DNA from: Vulcanimicrobiota bacterium
Lineage (GTDB): Bacteria; Vulcanimicrobiota; Vulcanimicrobiia; Vulcanimicrobiales; Vulcanimicrobiaceae
DNA length: 64,000 nt
NCBI GenBank assembly: GCA_030041225.1
Contig: JASHOG010000035.1
Location: forward strand, 1-64,000
Direction: 5' to 3'
Of this stretch, positions 9,651 through 20,802 are shown piece after piece. The translations under genes were made by a program, and so were the position numbers. The notes below the pieces were generated by a model. The model made no database searches, was not told the DNA's origin, and worked only from the letters and a program-made list of their open reading frames with translations. The first letter of the stretch is position 1; each line of letters starts with the position of its first letter.

Positions 9651-11596
9651 TGCGCAAAGAGCTGACCATTCGCGGCCTCCTCTTGGGAGGCGCGATTACG
9701 CTTGTCTTCACGGCGGCGAACGTCTATTTGGGCCTAAAGGTCGGCTTGACGTTCGCGTCGTCGATCCCAGCAGCGGTGATCTCGATGGCGGTGCTGCGCG
9801 CATTTCGCAACGCGACGATCGTCGAGAACAATATCGTGCAGACCGTCGCCTCCGCGGCCGGAACGCTCTCTTCGGTGATCTTCGTTCTGCCCGGCCTCGT
9901 CATGCTCGGGTGGTGGAAGGGCTTCCCGTTTTGGGAATCGTTTTGGATCATTACCGCCGGCGGCATTCTCGGCGTCATGTACAGCGTTCCGCTGCGGCGC
10001 GCCCTCGTGACGCATTCCGACCTTCCGTACCCTGAAGGGGTTGCCGCTGCTGAGGTCCTCAAAGTCGGTGCGGGTGAGCACCGAGAGGAAGCGGCAGCGG
10101 AGAATCGGCAAGGACTCGTCGCGCTCGTCATAAGCAGCGCTGCGTCGGCGGGCTTTCAGCTCGTCACGGCGATGCAGCTTTTTGCGGGCACGTTTGCCGC
10201 GTATTTTCGTCTCGGCCTCTCGGTGACCGGGATTGGCTTCAATGGATCGCTGGCGCTCATCGGTGCAGGGCATCTCATCGGCCTCACCGTCGGCCTCGCA
10301 ATCTTCGCAGGACTCCTCATCGCGTGGGCAATCGCGATGCCGATTCTCACCGTGTTGCATCCAATGCCGGGAGCGGTCGCCGACATCGCGGACGCGACGT
10401 GGTCGCACTACGTGCGCTTCATCGGAACGGGAACGATCGGCGTCTCGGCAATTTGGGCGATCATACGGCTCGTGGCGCCTGTATGGAACGGATTGCAGTC
10501 AGCGATGGCAGCCGAACGCGCACGGCGCACGATCGGGGGCGATACGCTGCCGATCGTCGAGCGCGACATGCCGGTGAGCGTCGTCGCCGTCGTCAGCCTC
10601 GCGTGCCTCATTCCCATCGCGATTGCGCTGTGCGTCTTTCTGTCCGGCAGCGCGCTAGGCTCGATGACGATGCCGCTCGTCATCGCGGCGATTATCTACA
10701 TTGTGATCGCGGGCTTCTTCGTTGCCGCAGCGTGCGGTTACATGGCGGGGCTCATCGGATCTTCGAACAGCCCCGTCTCCGGCCTCGCCATTCTCTCCGT
10801 CATCGGTGCTTCGCTGCTGCTCGTACTGCTCGCGCACGTCGCACATGTCTCCGCATCGGCGGCGCTCGTCGCATACGCACTCTTCGTGACCGCGGTGCTC
10901 ATCAACGTCGCGACGATCTCGAACGACAACCTGCAAGACTTAAAAACGGGACAGCTCGTCGATGCAACGCCGTGGAAGCAGCAGACGGCGCTCGTCGTCG
11001 GCGTTGTCTTCGGCGCAGTCGTCATCCCGCCGGTCCTCGGTCTGCTTGCGAAAGCCTATGGATTCGGCGGCGTGCATGGCTTGCCGGCGCCGCAGGCGAC
11101 GCTCATCTCGACGCTTGCAAAAGGCGTGATCCAGGGGCAAATCGATTGGAGCTTGATCGGCGTCGGCGCACTCGTCGGCACCGCTGTCGTCGCGGTTGAC
11201 GAGCTCGGGCGCGTCACCAAGCGCTTTCGCCTACCGCCGCTCGCCGTTGGCCTTGGCATTTATCTTCCCGCGCCCACGACGGCGCCTGCCGTCATCGGCG
11301 CGGTCTTCGGCGCGCTCTACAATCGTTGGGTTTCCGGGAAGCGCAACGCCGCAGCGGCGAAGCGCCTCGGCGTGCTCGTCGCGTCGGGCCTCATCGTCGG
11401 CGAGAGCCTCTTCGGCGTCGCACTCGCCGGCATCATCGTCGCGAGCGGAAAATCATCGCCGCTCGCAGTGATCGGTACCTGGTTCGGCAACTGGGCGGAG
11501 GTCCTCGGTGTCATCGCCTTTATCGTGACACCGATCTTGCTCTACCGCTGGATCGGCCACCGCGCCCGAAATCTTCCCGCGTCACCGGGCGTGTAA
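9650..11596 (+). CDS. OPT-family oligopeptide/metal-chelate transporter
   Basis: Polytopic protein, LTIRGLLLGGAITLVFTAANVYLGLKVGLTFASSIPAAVISMAVLR, GSSNSPVSGL; ATG overlaps upstream TAA (TAATG). Confidence 0.88.
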   Translation: MRKELTIRGLLLGGAITLVFTAANVYLGLKVGLTFASSIPAAVISMAVLRAFRNATIVENNIVQTVASAAGTLSSVIFVLPGLVMLGWWKGFPFWESFWIITAGGILGVMYSVPLRRALVTHSDLPYPEGVAAAEVLKVGAGEHREEAAAENRQGLVALVISSAASAGFQLVTAMQLFAGTFAAYFRLGLSVTGIGFNGSLALIGAGHLIGLTVGLAIFAGLLIAWAIAMPILTVLHPMPGAVADIADATWSHYVRFIGTGTIGVSAIWAIIRLVAPVWNGLQSAMAAERARRTIGGDTLPIVERDMPVSVVAVVSLACLIPIAIALCVFLSGSALGSMTMPLVIAAIIYIVIAGFFVAAACGYMAGLIGSSNSPVSGLAILSVIGASLLLVLLAHVAHVSASAALVAYALFVTAVLINVATISNDNLQDLKTGQLVDATPWKQQTALVVGVVFGAVVIPPVLGLLAKAYGFGGVHGLPAPQATLISTLAKGVIQGQIDWSLIGVGALVGTAVVAVDELGRVTKRFRLPPLAVGLGIYLPAPTTAPAVIGAVFGALYNRWVSGKRNAAAAKRLGVLVASGLIVGESLFGVALAGIIVASGKSSPLAVIGTWFGNWAEVLGVIAFIVTPILLYRWIGHRARNLPASPGV

Positions 11597-11599
11597 CAC

Positions 11600-11642
11600 T
11601 GTCATCCCGAGCGTAGCGAGTGAAGCGAGCGGAGTCGAGGGG
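11600..11642 (+). repeat. interspersed palindromic repeat (TGTCATCCCGAGC...GCGGAGTCGAGGGG), copy 1
   Basis: Same element in reverse orientation at 27040-27082. Confidence 0.75.
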
Positions 11643-11649
11643 CCGACTT

Positions 11650-11682
11650 GGAGCCAAGCTGCGTCCAAGCCGGCTCCTTTTT
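11650..11682 (+). terminator. rho-independent terminator after the B12/OPT operon
   Basis: GGAGCC-(N16)-GGCTCC followed by TTTTT. Confidence 0.75.
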
Positions 11683-11719
11683 GGGCACTTGACTGCCTTG
11701 GAGGAAACCTTCACTCAGC

Positions 11720-12022
11720 ATGGCACAATCTCTCGCTATGACCGTTGGCCAAAGGCTTCTCGCAGTATCCGCATCGCGTGACGCGGCTCGGGCAGCGGCG
11801 GAGTTTATCACCGAACATTTGCCCGAGAATCGCTTGGTCATTCTCACCGAAGATGCGCTTCACGCCGCCGTTGACGGCGACGAGGTCGCGTTCTCGCTTG
11901 CGATTGCGTCGGAAGCGGCACCGGATGTCGATGAGCTTGAAGCCCTGACCGAGCTGCAAAGTCAGCCAGCGCTGCGAGAGACGATCTCGCTGGAGGACCT
12001 CAGGACCGAACTCGGCCTGTGA
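11720..12022 (+). CDS. putative type II antitoxin
   Basis: Small acidic protein (ISLEDLRTELGL tail typical of RelB/PHD-like antitoxins), overlapping the downstream RelE/ParE-like toxin. Confidence 0.6.
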   Translation: MAQSLAMTVGQRLLAVSASRDAARAAAEFITEHLPENRLVILTEDALHAAVDGDEVAFSLAIASEAAPDVDELEALTELQSQPALRETISLEDLRTELGL

Positions 12023-12276
12023 AGCACCGCCGCGTCGTGGTCACTAAGGCCGCGGCACGTGACCTTGGCCGACTTCCAAAAGGTGCTCAACGAGATGTTC
12101 TTGTTGCCGTTGAAGCAGTCGCCGATGCTCGCAGCCCTAATGCGGACATCCGAAAACTCGGCGGGCGTGCAAACCAATGGCGCCTCAGGCTTGGCTCGTA
12201 CCGCGTGTTGCTCGAACTCGGCAAAGACCTGACGGTTCTCCGCGTCCTCGATCGGAAAGAGGCCTACCGCCGCTAG
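12019..12276 (+). CDS. RelE/ParE-family type II toxin
   Basis: VVVTKAAARDLGRLPKGAQRDVLVAVEAV...DIRKLGG..NQWRLRLGSYRVLLELGKDLTVLRVLDRKEAYRR; GTG start overlapping antitoxin stop (GTGA). Confidence 0.82.
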   Translation: MKHRRVVVTKAAARDLGRLPKGAQRDVLVAVEAVADARSPNADIRKLGGRANQWRLRLGSYRVLLELGKDLTVLRVLDRKEAYRR

Positions 12277-12286
12277 TGAACCTCAG

Positions 12287-12628
12287 CTATCGACGGAACA
12301 GCGCAGAGAATTCGAGATAGTCCCGACTGTGTTTCATATGGCCATGCGACGGTTGAGCAGCGTGGCATCCGAGGCACAGCACGGCGAGGTTATCGGCACT
12401 GTTGTCACCCTTTACGCCACTCTTGTGATGCACGTGCAGGAACTTCCGCTGCCAGCTTTGCCACAAGAGCATCCCACACTGCTGGCAGCGCCATCTTGCA
12501 CTGGCGCGCAGCGCTCCGCTTAGCGCGTCAAAGTCCTCCGTGTACGAACCCTGAAAGATCGCCGCAGGATTGCCGTGATTGCCGTTGCCACGCTTCCCTG
12601 GTTTCGTCGAGTCACCGCTCGACCTTGG
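12287..12628 (-). pseudogene. HNH endonuclease (small), open frame lacks a conventional start codon upstream of the zinc-binding CxxC
   Basis: Continuous reading frame ...FQGSYTEDFDALSGALRASARWRCQQCGMLLWQSWQRKFLHVHHKSGVKGDNSADNLAVLCLGCHAAQ; in-frame TGA just upstream of 12628 and no ATG/GTG/TTG before the CQQC motif. Confidence 0.6.
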
Positions 12629-12634
12629 TCACTG

Positions 12635-14596
<1,962 letters not shown>

Positions 14597-14619
14597 GGAG
14601 CGAACTTTAGGCGGTACCT

Positions 14620-14646
14620 TTGGCACTCCTGGCTCTGGAGTGCTAA
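14620..14646. promoter_or_regulatory. CIRCE element (HrcA operator)
   Basis: TTGGCACTC-N9-GAGTGCTAA, one mismatch to consensus TTAGCACTC-N9-GAGTGCTAA, 10 nt upstream of hrcA ATG. Confidence 0.95.
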
Positions 14647-14656
14647 GATAGGAGAG

Positions 14657-15697
14657 ATGAAGCAGCCCCGCCTCGACGAGCGCAAGGCGTATATCCTCGC
14701 GACGGTCGTTTATGAGTACGTGGCCACCGCCGAACCGGTGGCCTCGCAGACTCTGACACAGAAATACAACCTCGGTATCAGCTCTGCAACTGTGCGCAAC
14801 GAGATGGCCGAGCTCGAGGCCGAGGGATACCTCGTCCAGCCGCATACGTCGGCCGGGCGCGTCCCCTCGGATAGCGGCTATCGCACGTACGTCGATGAGC
14901 TCATGCAACCGGAGGCTCTCTCTGCCGCCGATCGCCGGCGAATCCGCGACGACCTGCGCGATGCGAGCCGCGAGCTCGACGAGCTCGTCGATCAGACGAC
15001 GCGGTTGCTCGGGCGGCTCTCGAAGAGCCTCGCATTCGTCACGAAGCCGCAGAGTGAGACGCAACTCTTCAAGCACATTCAGCTGATCTCGATTGCGCCG
15101 CGTACGGGCATCGCGATCGTCGTGACGTCGTTTGGCGTCTCGGCGCAGAGCCTCTTCGAGCTCGGCAGCGACGTCTCCGCGGACGATCTCACACGCCTCT
15201 CGAGCGCGTTCAACGCTCGCTTTGCGAATCGCGCCATCGATGAGATCGGCGAGAGCGAGATCGCGGCGGTGGTTGCGGAGCTCGGCCTCACCGACGACTT
15301 GCGCGGCGCTATCACGACCGCTATGCAGAGCGCGCGCTCGGGCGAGATTCCCGAGATCGCCTCGGCGGGTGCACAGAATCTTCTCGACCAGCCTGAGTTC
15401 AGCGATGTTCGCAAACTGCGGTCGATCCTTCGCATCGTAGAGGAGCAGCGTACGCTCTACGATATCGTTGCCGATGCGATGAATAGCGAGAATCCGCGCG
15501 TGAAGATCGGGCGCGAGCTCGGGAACGAGGAGCTTGCCGATCTTTCCGTCGTCACCGTGCCGTATCGCTTCGGCCCGCATGCCATCGGGATGCTCTCGAT
15601 TCTCGGACCGCGGCGCATGCCGTATGCACGGTTGCTCGCACTCGCCTCGGGAACGGCGGAGTCCCTCTCACAGCGTCTCGCAGACGCGGACGTCTAA
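14657..15697 (+). CDS. hrcA: heat-inducible transcriptional repressor HrcA
   Basis: [75 protein letters not shown]. Confidence 0.95.
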   Translation: MKQPRLDERKAYILATVVYEYVATAEPVASQTLTQKYNLGISSATVRNEMAELEAEGYLVQPHTSAGRVPSDSGYRTYVDELMQPEALSAADRRRIRDDLRDASRELDELVDQTTRLLGRLSKSLAFVTKPQSETQLFKHIQLISIAPRTGIAIVVTSFGVSAQSLFELGSDVSADDLTRLSSAFNARFANRAIDEIGESEIAAVVAELGLTDDLRGAITTAMQSARSGEIPEIASAGAQNLLDQPEFSDVRKLRSILRIVEEQRTLYDIVADAMNSENPRVKIGRELGNEELADLSVVTVPYRFGPHAIGMLSILGPRRMPYARLLALASGTAESLSQRLADADV

Positions 15698-15713
15698 CAC
15701 GACCGAGAGCGGT

Positions 15714-16826
15714 ATGCCTACCAGAGATTACTACGAGACCCTCGGGGTCGCGCGCAATGCTACGCCCGACGAGATCAAGAGCGCGTACCGGGGTCTCGCG
15801 CGCAAGTTCCATCCCGACGTCGCCGACGATAAAGCAGCGGCGGAGCGACATTTCAAGCAGATCAACGAGGCGTACGAGGTGCTCTCAGATCCGCAAAAGC
15901 GTGCGCGCTACGATCGCTTCGGCACCGTCGATGACGGCGCGATGGGTGATTTCGGCTTCGGCAACGTCGGCGCGGGCTTCGGCGATATCTTCGACATGTT
16001 CTTCGGCGACGTGCGCGGTGCCCAGATGCGTCACACCGGACCGCAGCGTGGCGCCGACCTGCGCTTCGATCTAGAGATCACGCTCGAAGAAGCATTTGCC
16101 GGCGTCACGAAGGAGATCACCTACGGCCATCTCGCCCAGTGCGCGAAGTGCAAAGGCACCGGAGCCTCGCCGGGAACTCTCGTCGTTCCCTGCGGCCGCT
16201 GCGGCGGCAGCGGCGTTGTTCGCGCTGCGCGACAGACGCCGCTCGGCCAGTTCGTCACGCAGACGACGTGTCCGACGTGCCACGGCGAGGGACAGGTTAT
16301 CTCGCAGCCGTGTGACGCATGCGGCGGCGAAGGCCGGCGCCACGTGGAGACGGCGCTCTCAGTGAAGGTCCCGGCGGGCGTCGACGATGGTTCGCGCATT
16401 CGCATCGCGGGCAAGGGTGAGGCGGGCGTGCACGGTGGTCCGGTCGGCGATCTCTACGTTTATATAGCGGTCCTCGCGCACCCACGCTTCACGCGCAGCG
16501 GGCTCGACACCGCGGTGGACGTGCCGGTCGGGTTCACTCAGGCGGCGCTCGGTGCGACGATTCAGGTCCCATCACTCGAGGGTGAGCTGCCGCTGACGAT
16601 CCCTCAGGGAACGCAAAGCGGAACGACGCTGCACTTGCGCGGACACGGAATGCCGCGCGTGCACAGCACGCATCGCGGTGACCATCACGTCACGCTGCGC
16701 GTCGTCGTTCCCGCCAAGCTCACGAAGCGGCAGCACGAGCTGCTCGAAGATTTTGCGCGCGAGGGCGGCGATCAAGGAGAGGAACCCTCGTTCTTCGATC
16801 GAGTCAAAGACGCATTTCGGCCATGA
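15714..16826 (+). CDS. dnaJ: molecular chaperone DnaJ
   Basis: J domain [31 protein letters not shown]; four CxxCxGxG-like repeats. Confidence 0.95.
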   Translation: MPTRDYYETLGVARNATPDEIKSAYRGLARKFHPDVADDKAAAERHFKQINEAYEVLSDPQKRARYDRFGTVDDGAMGDFGFGNVGAGFGDIFDMFFGDVRGAQMRHTGPQRGADLRFDLEITLEEAFAGVTKEITYGHLAQCAKCKGTGASPGTLVVPCGRCGGSGVVRAARQTPLGQFVTQTTCPTCHGEGQVISQPCDACGGEGRRHVETALSVKVPAGVDDGSRIRIAGKGEAGVHGGPVGDLYVYIAVLAHPRFTRSGLDTAVDVPVGFTQAALGATIQVPSLEGELPLTIPQGTQSGTTLHLRGHGMPRVHSTHRGDHHVTLRVVVPAKLTKRQHELLEDFAREGGDQGEEPSFFDRVKDAFRP

Positions 16827-17584
16827 ACCGTTTCTTTGTCGAGGGCGCGCACGAGAACGGCGAGCGCGTGCGCATCGACGCTGCCGACGCGCATCACATG
16901 CGTGACGTGCTGCGTCTGCACGACGGGGATTGTGTCGAGATCATCGACTCGGCCTCGCAGGCGTTCGTCGCGCGGCTGACGCCGAGTGGAGAGCAGCTCT
17001 TCGTGACGCTCGTTGAAAAATACGATCCACCTCCAGCGCCTCGCCTTCGGGTCGATGTCGCGCAGGCGATGCCGAAAGGCGCCAAGATGGATTTCGTCGT
17101 TGAGAAGGCAACTGAGCTCGGTGCCGGTGCCGTCATTCCATTTTCGAGCGACCGCACGATTGCGCACGGCGTCGGACCCGAGCGCCTCAAGCGGTGGCGC
17201 CGCATCGCCAAGAGCGCTGCCGAGCAGTGTGGACGCCGCGACGTTCCCGCTGTGACCGATCCCGCCGACTTTGCCGCCGTTCTCGGGCGTTTCTGCGCCT
17301 ACGATGTCGTGCTGTTCGCATGGGAAGGTGCGCGGGAGCCACTGCGCGATCAGCTTCCCGCGCTCGTGGCCAACGCGCACAGCGTACTGCTCGTCATCGG
17401 CCCTGAAGGCGGCTTCTCACGCGACGAGGTCGAGGCTGCGAAGGCGGGTGGCGCGGCGACTATTTCGCTTGGCGATCGCATCATGCGGACGGAGACGGCG
17501 GCACTTGCGCTGCTCGCGATTCTTCACTATATGACGGCGGAAGAACGGAGTGCACAGCACGACCGTCGTAGTAAGAGCGCTTAA
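16823..17584 (+). CDS. rsmE: 16S rRNA (uracil(1498)-N(3))-methyltransferase
   Basis: [49 protein letters not shown]. Confidence 0.93.
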   Translation: MNRFFVEGAHENGERVRIDAADAHHMRDVLRLHDGDCVEIIDSASQAFVARLTPSGEQLFVTLVEKYDPPPAPRLRVDVAQAMPKGAKMDFVVEKATELGAGAVIPFSSDRTIAHGVGPERLKRWRRIAKSAAEQCGRRDVPAVTDPADFAAVLGRFCAYDVVLFAWEGAREPLRDQLPALVANAHSVLLVIGPEGGFSRDEVEAAKAGGAATISLGDRIMRTETAALALLAILHYMTAEERSAQHDRRSKSA

Positions 17585-17586
17585 GA

Positions 17587-18306
17587 ATGGCAACGCTTCC
17601 GTTCTCGATCGTGATCCCGACCTATAACGAAGCGGGCGGCATCGAGAAGCTCCTTCGGACGATCGACGGCATCTGTAGAGGGAACGGGCTCGACGGTGAG
17701 GTGATCGTCGTTGACGACAACTCACCGGACGGCACCGGTGCGATCGTCGACCGCCTCTCCTCGGAGCTTCCCGTGCGTGCGCTGCATCGCCCCGGGAAGC
17801 TCGGCCTGTCGAGCGGCGTCATCGATGGTTGGAAGATCGCGCGACCGGAGTCGCGTGCTCTTGGTGCAATGGATGCAGACTTCAGCCACGACGTCTCGAT
17901 TCTGCCGAGGATGGTCGCAGCGCTGGAGAGCGGATACGGGCTCGCCGTAGGAAGCCGCTACGTCTCCGGCGGCGGTATTCAGAACTGGCCGGTGCGCCGC
18001 ATCGTGACCTCGCGCATCGCCTGTGCGCTCGCGCGTCCGCTCACGCATGTGAAAGACATCACGAGCGGGTACTTTCTCGTGCGACGAGAGGCACTGGAGG
18101 GCGTGCAGCTCGATCCGATCGGTTTCAAGATCGGGCTCGAGGTGATTGCGAAGGCGCACTACGGACGGGTCACTGAGATCCCGTATGTCTTCACCGACCG
18201 CACGACCGGTGAATCGAAGCTCAACCAGCGCGAGGTCGTCAACTACCTGAAGCAGCTACGCAAGCTCTACGCCGCTCGACTTTTTCCGCGGAGCGCGGTT
18301 CCCTAA
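17587..18306 (+). CDS. GT2 glycosyltransferase (dolichol-phosphate mannosyltransferase-like)
   Basis: FSIVIPTYNEAGGIEKLL, VVDDNSPDGTG, MDADFSHDVSILPRM, TSGYFLVRREAL. Confidence 0.9.
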   Translation: MATLPFSIVIPTYNEAGGIEKLLRTIDGICRGNGLDGEVIVVDDNSPDGTGAIVDRLSSELPVRALHRPGKLGLSSGVIDGWKIARPESRALGAMDADFSHDVSILPRMVAALESGYGLAVGSRYVSGGGIQNWPVRRIVTSRIACALARPLTHVKDITSGYFLVRREALEGVQLDPIGFKIGLEVIAKAHYGRVTEIPYVFTDRTTGESKLNQREVVNYLKQLRKLYAARLFPRSAVP

Positions 18307-19166
18307 TGCCGATGCCGGAGTGGCTCAACCGGCGGCGCGGCAAGAGCGACGATCGCGACGCCGCCCAATGGAGCAAATGCCCGAGTTGCGGGGAGATGCT
18401 CTATCGCCGCGATCTCGCGGGCAATCTGTACGTCTGCTCTCGCTGCGGCTATCACTTTCGCATGGGCGCCTACGACCGTATCAGTACGATTGTCGACGGC
18501 GACTTCACCGAGATCGGGGCGGAGGTTCGTTCGACGGATCCCCTTCTCTGGAGCGATCGCAAGAGTTATCCGGCGAAACTCGCCGGAGATCGCGAACGCA
18601 GCGGGTTGAGTGAAGGCATCGTCTGCGGCTTCGGCGAGATCGGCGGGTACGATGCAGCACTGGGCGTGATGGACTTCCACTTTCGCGGCGGCACGATGGG
18701 CACCGTCGTCGGCGAGCGTGTCACGCTCCTGCTGGAAGAGGCACGGCGCCGGCGCACGCCGTGCATCATCTTCACGGCGTCGGGTGGTGCGCGGATGGAG
18801 GAGGGTATGTTCGCGCTCATGCAGCTCGCAAAGACGACTGCGGCAGTGACGCGCTTCATGGGCGACGGCAATTTGTTGTTCACCGTCCTCACCGACCCAA
18901 CGACCGGAGGCGTCTCGGCCTCCTTCGCATTTCAGGCCGATGTGGTCATCGCCGAGCCCGGCGCGATGATCGGCTTCGCCGGCCGGCGCGTCATCGAGCA
19001 GACCATCAGACAGAAGCTTCCGGACCGGTTCCAAACGGCGGAGTTTCTCCTCGAGAAGGGGCACATCGACATGGTCGTCGATCGTAGGCATATAAAGGAG
19101 ACTTTGGCGCGGCTGCTCGAGTACGCGGTGAAGGGGGCGCAGCGATTGCAGGAGGCGAGCCGGTGA
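18306..19166 (+). CDS. accD: acetyl-CoA carboxylase carboxyltransferase subunit beta
   Basis: Zinc ribbon CPSCGEMLYRRDLAGNLYVCSRC; SGGARMEEGMFALMQLAKT, TDPTTGGVSASFAFQADV. Confidence 0.95.
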   Translation: MPMPEWLNRRRGKSDDRDAAQWSKCPSCGEMLYRRDLAGNLYVCSRCGYHFRMGAYDRISTIVDGDFTEIGAEVRSTDPLLWSDRKSYPAKLAGDRERSGLSEGIVCGFGEIGGYDAALGVMDFHFRGGTMGTVVGERVTLLLEEARRRRTPCIIFTASGGARMEEGMFALMQLAKTTAAVTRFMGDGNLLFTVLTDPTTGGVSASFAFQADVVIAEPGAMIGFAGRRVIEQTIRQKLPDRFQTAEFLLEKGHIDMVVDRRHIKETLARLLEYAVKGAQRLQEASR

Positions 19167-20134
19167 ATCCGTTTGCCGAGCGAGAGAAGGCGCTGCTCGA
19201 GCTCGAGCGTCGCATCAACGAGCTGCGCGCCGCGACGGCGGATCAGCCGATGGATATGTCGAGCGAGATTGCTGCACTGGAGTCGCGGTACCAGGAGATT
19301 CTACGCGAGGTGTACGGCCGCCCGACGCCGTGGCAGAAAGTGCACATTGCTCGCCATCCCGATCGCCCGACAGCGCTCGAGTATATTGCTGCGCTCGACC
19401 GCTTCGACGAGCTTCACGGCGATCGATACTACCGCGACGACCAGGCGGTCGTCGGGGGATTCGGCCTCCTACGCGGACGCGCCATTATGGCGATCGGACA
19501 GCAGCGAGGCCGCGATACCAAGGAGAATCTTCGCCGTAACTTCGGCATGGTAGCGCCGGAGGGCTATCGCAAGGTAAGGCGTCTCGCGCTCCTCGCCTCG
19601 CGTTTCGGCGTTCCGATCGTCACGTTCATCGATACCAAGGGCGCCGACCCAGGCATCAGCTCAGAAGAACATGCCCAATCGGAGGCGATCGCGCAATCGC
19701 TCGTCGCGTTCACGAACGCGAGGGTCCCGATCGTGGCGACGGTGGTCGGGGAGGGGGGCTCCGGCGGCGCGCTCGCACTCGGAATCGCCGACCGCGTGAT
19801 CATGCTCGAGAACAGCACGTACTCCGTCGCCTCGCCGGAGGGCTGCGCCGCGATCCTCTGGGCGGACGCATCGAAGGCGGAAGAGGCAGCGGAGCACTTG
19901 AAGTTGACTGCGCAAGACCTCATGCGCTACGGTATCATCGACGAGATCGTTCCCGAGCCGCTCGGAGGCGCAAATCGCGACCCGATCGGTATCGTCACGC
20001 GCGTGCTCGAGCGCGTCGATGCCGCGCTCGCTGCGCTCGAGCGGTTCACGCCGTCGGAGCTTCTCACGGCGCGCTATGAGAAGTACCGCCGTATGGGTGC
20101 GTGGGGCGAGCGCGCGCCGGCGGTGAGCGGCTGA
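19163..20134 (+). CDS. accA: acetyl-CoA carboxylase carboxyltransferase subunit alpha
   Basis: RNFGMVAPEGYRKVRRLALLASRFGVPIVTFIDTKGADPG, GEGGSGGALALGIADRVIMLENSTYSVASPEGCAAILW. Confidence 0.95.
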   Translation: MNPFAEREKALLELERRINELRAATADQPMDMSSEIAALESRYQEILREVYGRPTPWQKVHIARHPDRPTALEYIAALDRFDELHGDRYYRDDQAVVGGFGLLRGRAIMAIGQQRGRDTKENLRRNFGMVAPEGYRKVRRLALLASRFGVPIVTFIDTKGADPGISSEEHAQSEAIAQSLVAFTNARVPIVATVVGEGGSGGALALGIADRVIMLENSTYSVASPEGCAAILWADASKAEEAAEHLKLTAQDLMRYGIIDEIVPEPLGGANRDPIGIVTRVLERVDAALAALERFTPSELLTARYEKYRRMGAWGERAPAVSG

Positions 20135-20457
20135 TGCCTCGTCGGCGCGGACGCGTTCCACCTATCGTGCGCCTCGCGGGCCGCGTCTGCGCGACACTCG
20201 GTCTCTTCGCGTTCGTTGCTTTCGGTTCGCTCGGTTTCGCACAGCGCATCGAGCAGAATGTCGCGCTGGCGCGCGAGCTCGCGCGAACGCAGCACGACAT
20301 CCGCGCGCTACGCATTCGTCAGGCGGAGCAGCTACGGGAGATGGGGCGCCTCCAACAACCGGACGGCGTTGTCCCGTATATCTATCGTCGTTTGCGTATG
20401 GTGAGGCCGGGACAGACGCTGATCTACCTGGTACCTGCACCGACGCCCGCGCAGTGA
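20134..20457 (+). CDS. small single-TM coiled-coil protein, septum formation initiator (FtsB/DivIC)-like
   Basis: One N-terminal TM plus heptad-rich region ending in MVRPGQTLIYLVP, typical of the FtsB/DivIC family C-terminus. Confidence 0.6.
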   Translation: MPRRRGRVPPIVRLAGRVCATLGLFAFVAFGSLGFAQRIEQNVALARELARTQHDIRALRIRQAEQLREMGRLQQPDGVVPYIYRRLRMVRPGQTLIYLVPAPTPAQ

Positions 20458-20798
20458 CGACGAGCGGGACCGTCATCAATCTCAACGCATTCGGTGGAAC
20501 CGTGCGACTCGACAACGGCGAGCTCGCTGCTGTGCAGAACGAAGAGGTGGAGCTGCATCGCCCTCAGTACGAGCGCGGCCTCGAAACGCGTGCGCGCCTT
20601 GCATTCGTCCGTCTTGACCGTGGAGGGCGTGCGACGGTAACGCTCGCGCCGCAGATCTCCGACGAGCGCCTCGAGGAGCAGATTGCGGGTTACCTCAAGA
20701 GCACCGAGGAACGGGAGGGAGAGACACCGGCGCACGAGCGACATTTCCTGCGCAAGAAACGGCGCGCCGCACACTGGGAAGCGAAGCAGGAGCGCTAA
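20454..20798 (+). CDS. hypothetical protein (S1/OB-like N-terminus)
   Basis: GTG start overlapping upstream stop; GTVINLNAFGGTVRLDNGELAAVQNEEVEL resembles an OB/S1-like strand pattern. Confidence 0.55.
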   Translation: MTTSGTVINLNAFGGTVRLDNGELAAVQNEEVELHRPQYERGLETRARLAFVRLDRGGRATVTLAPQISDERLEEQIAGYLKSTEEREGETPAHERHFLRKKRRAAHWEAKQER

Positions 20799-20802
20799 CG
20801 CT

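Noticed and set aside
14597-15580. N-terminal extension of the acs ORF (to 15580)
   Set aside because: Runs antisense through hrcA; Acs homology starts at MDTAQAIEALF, ATG 14596.
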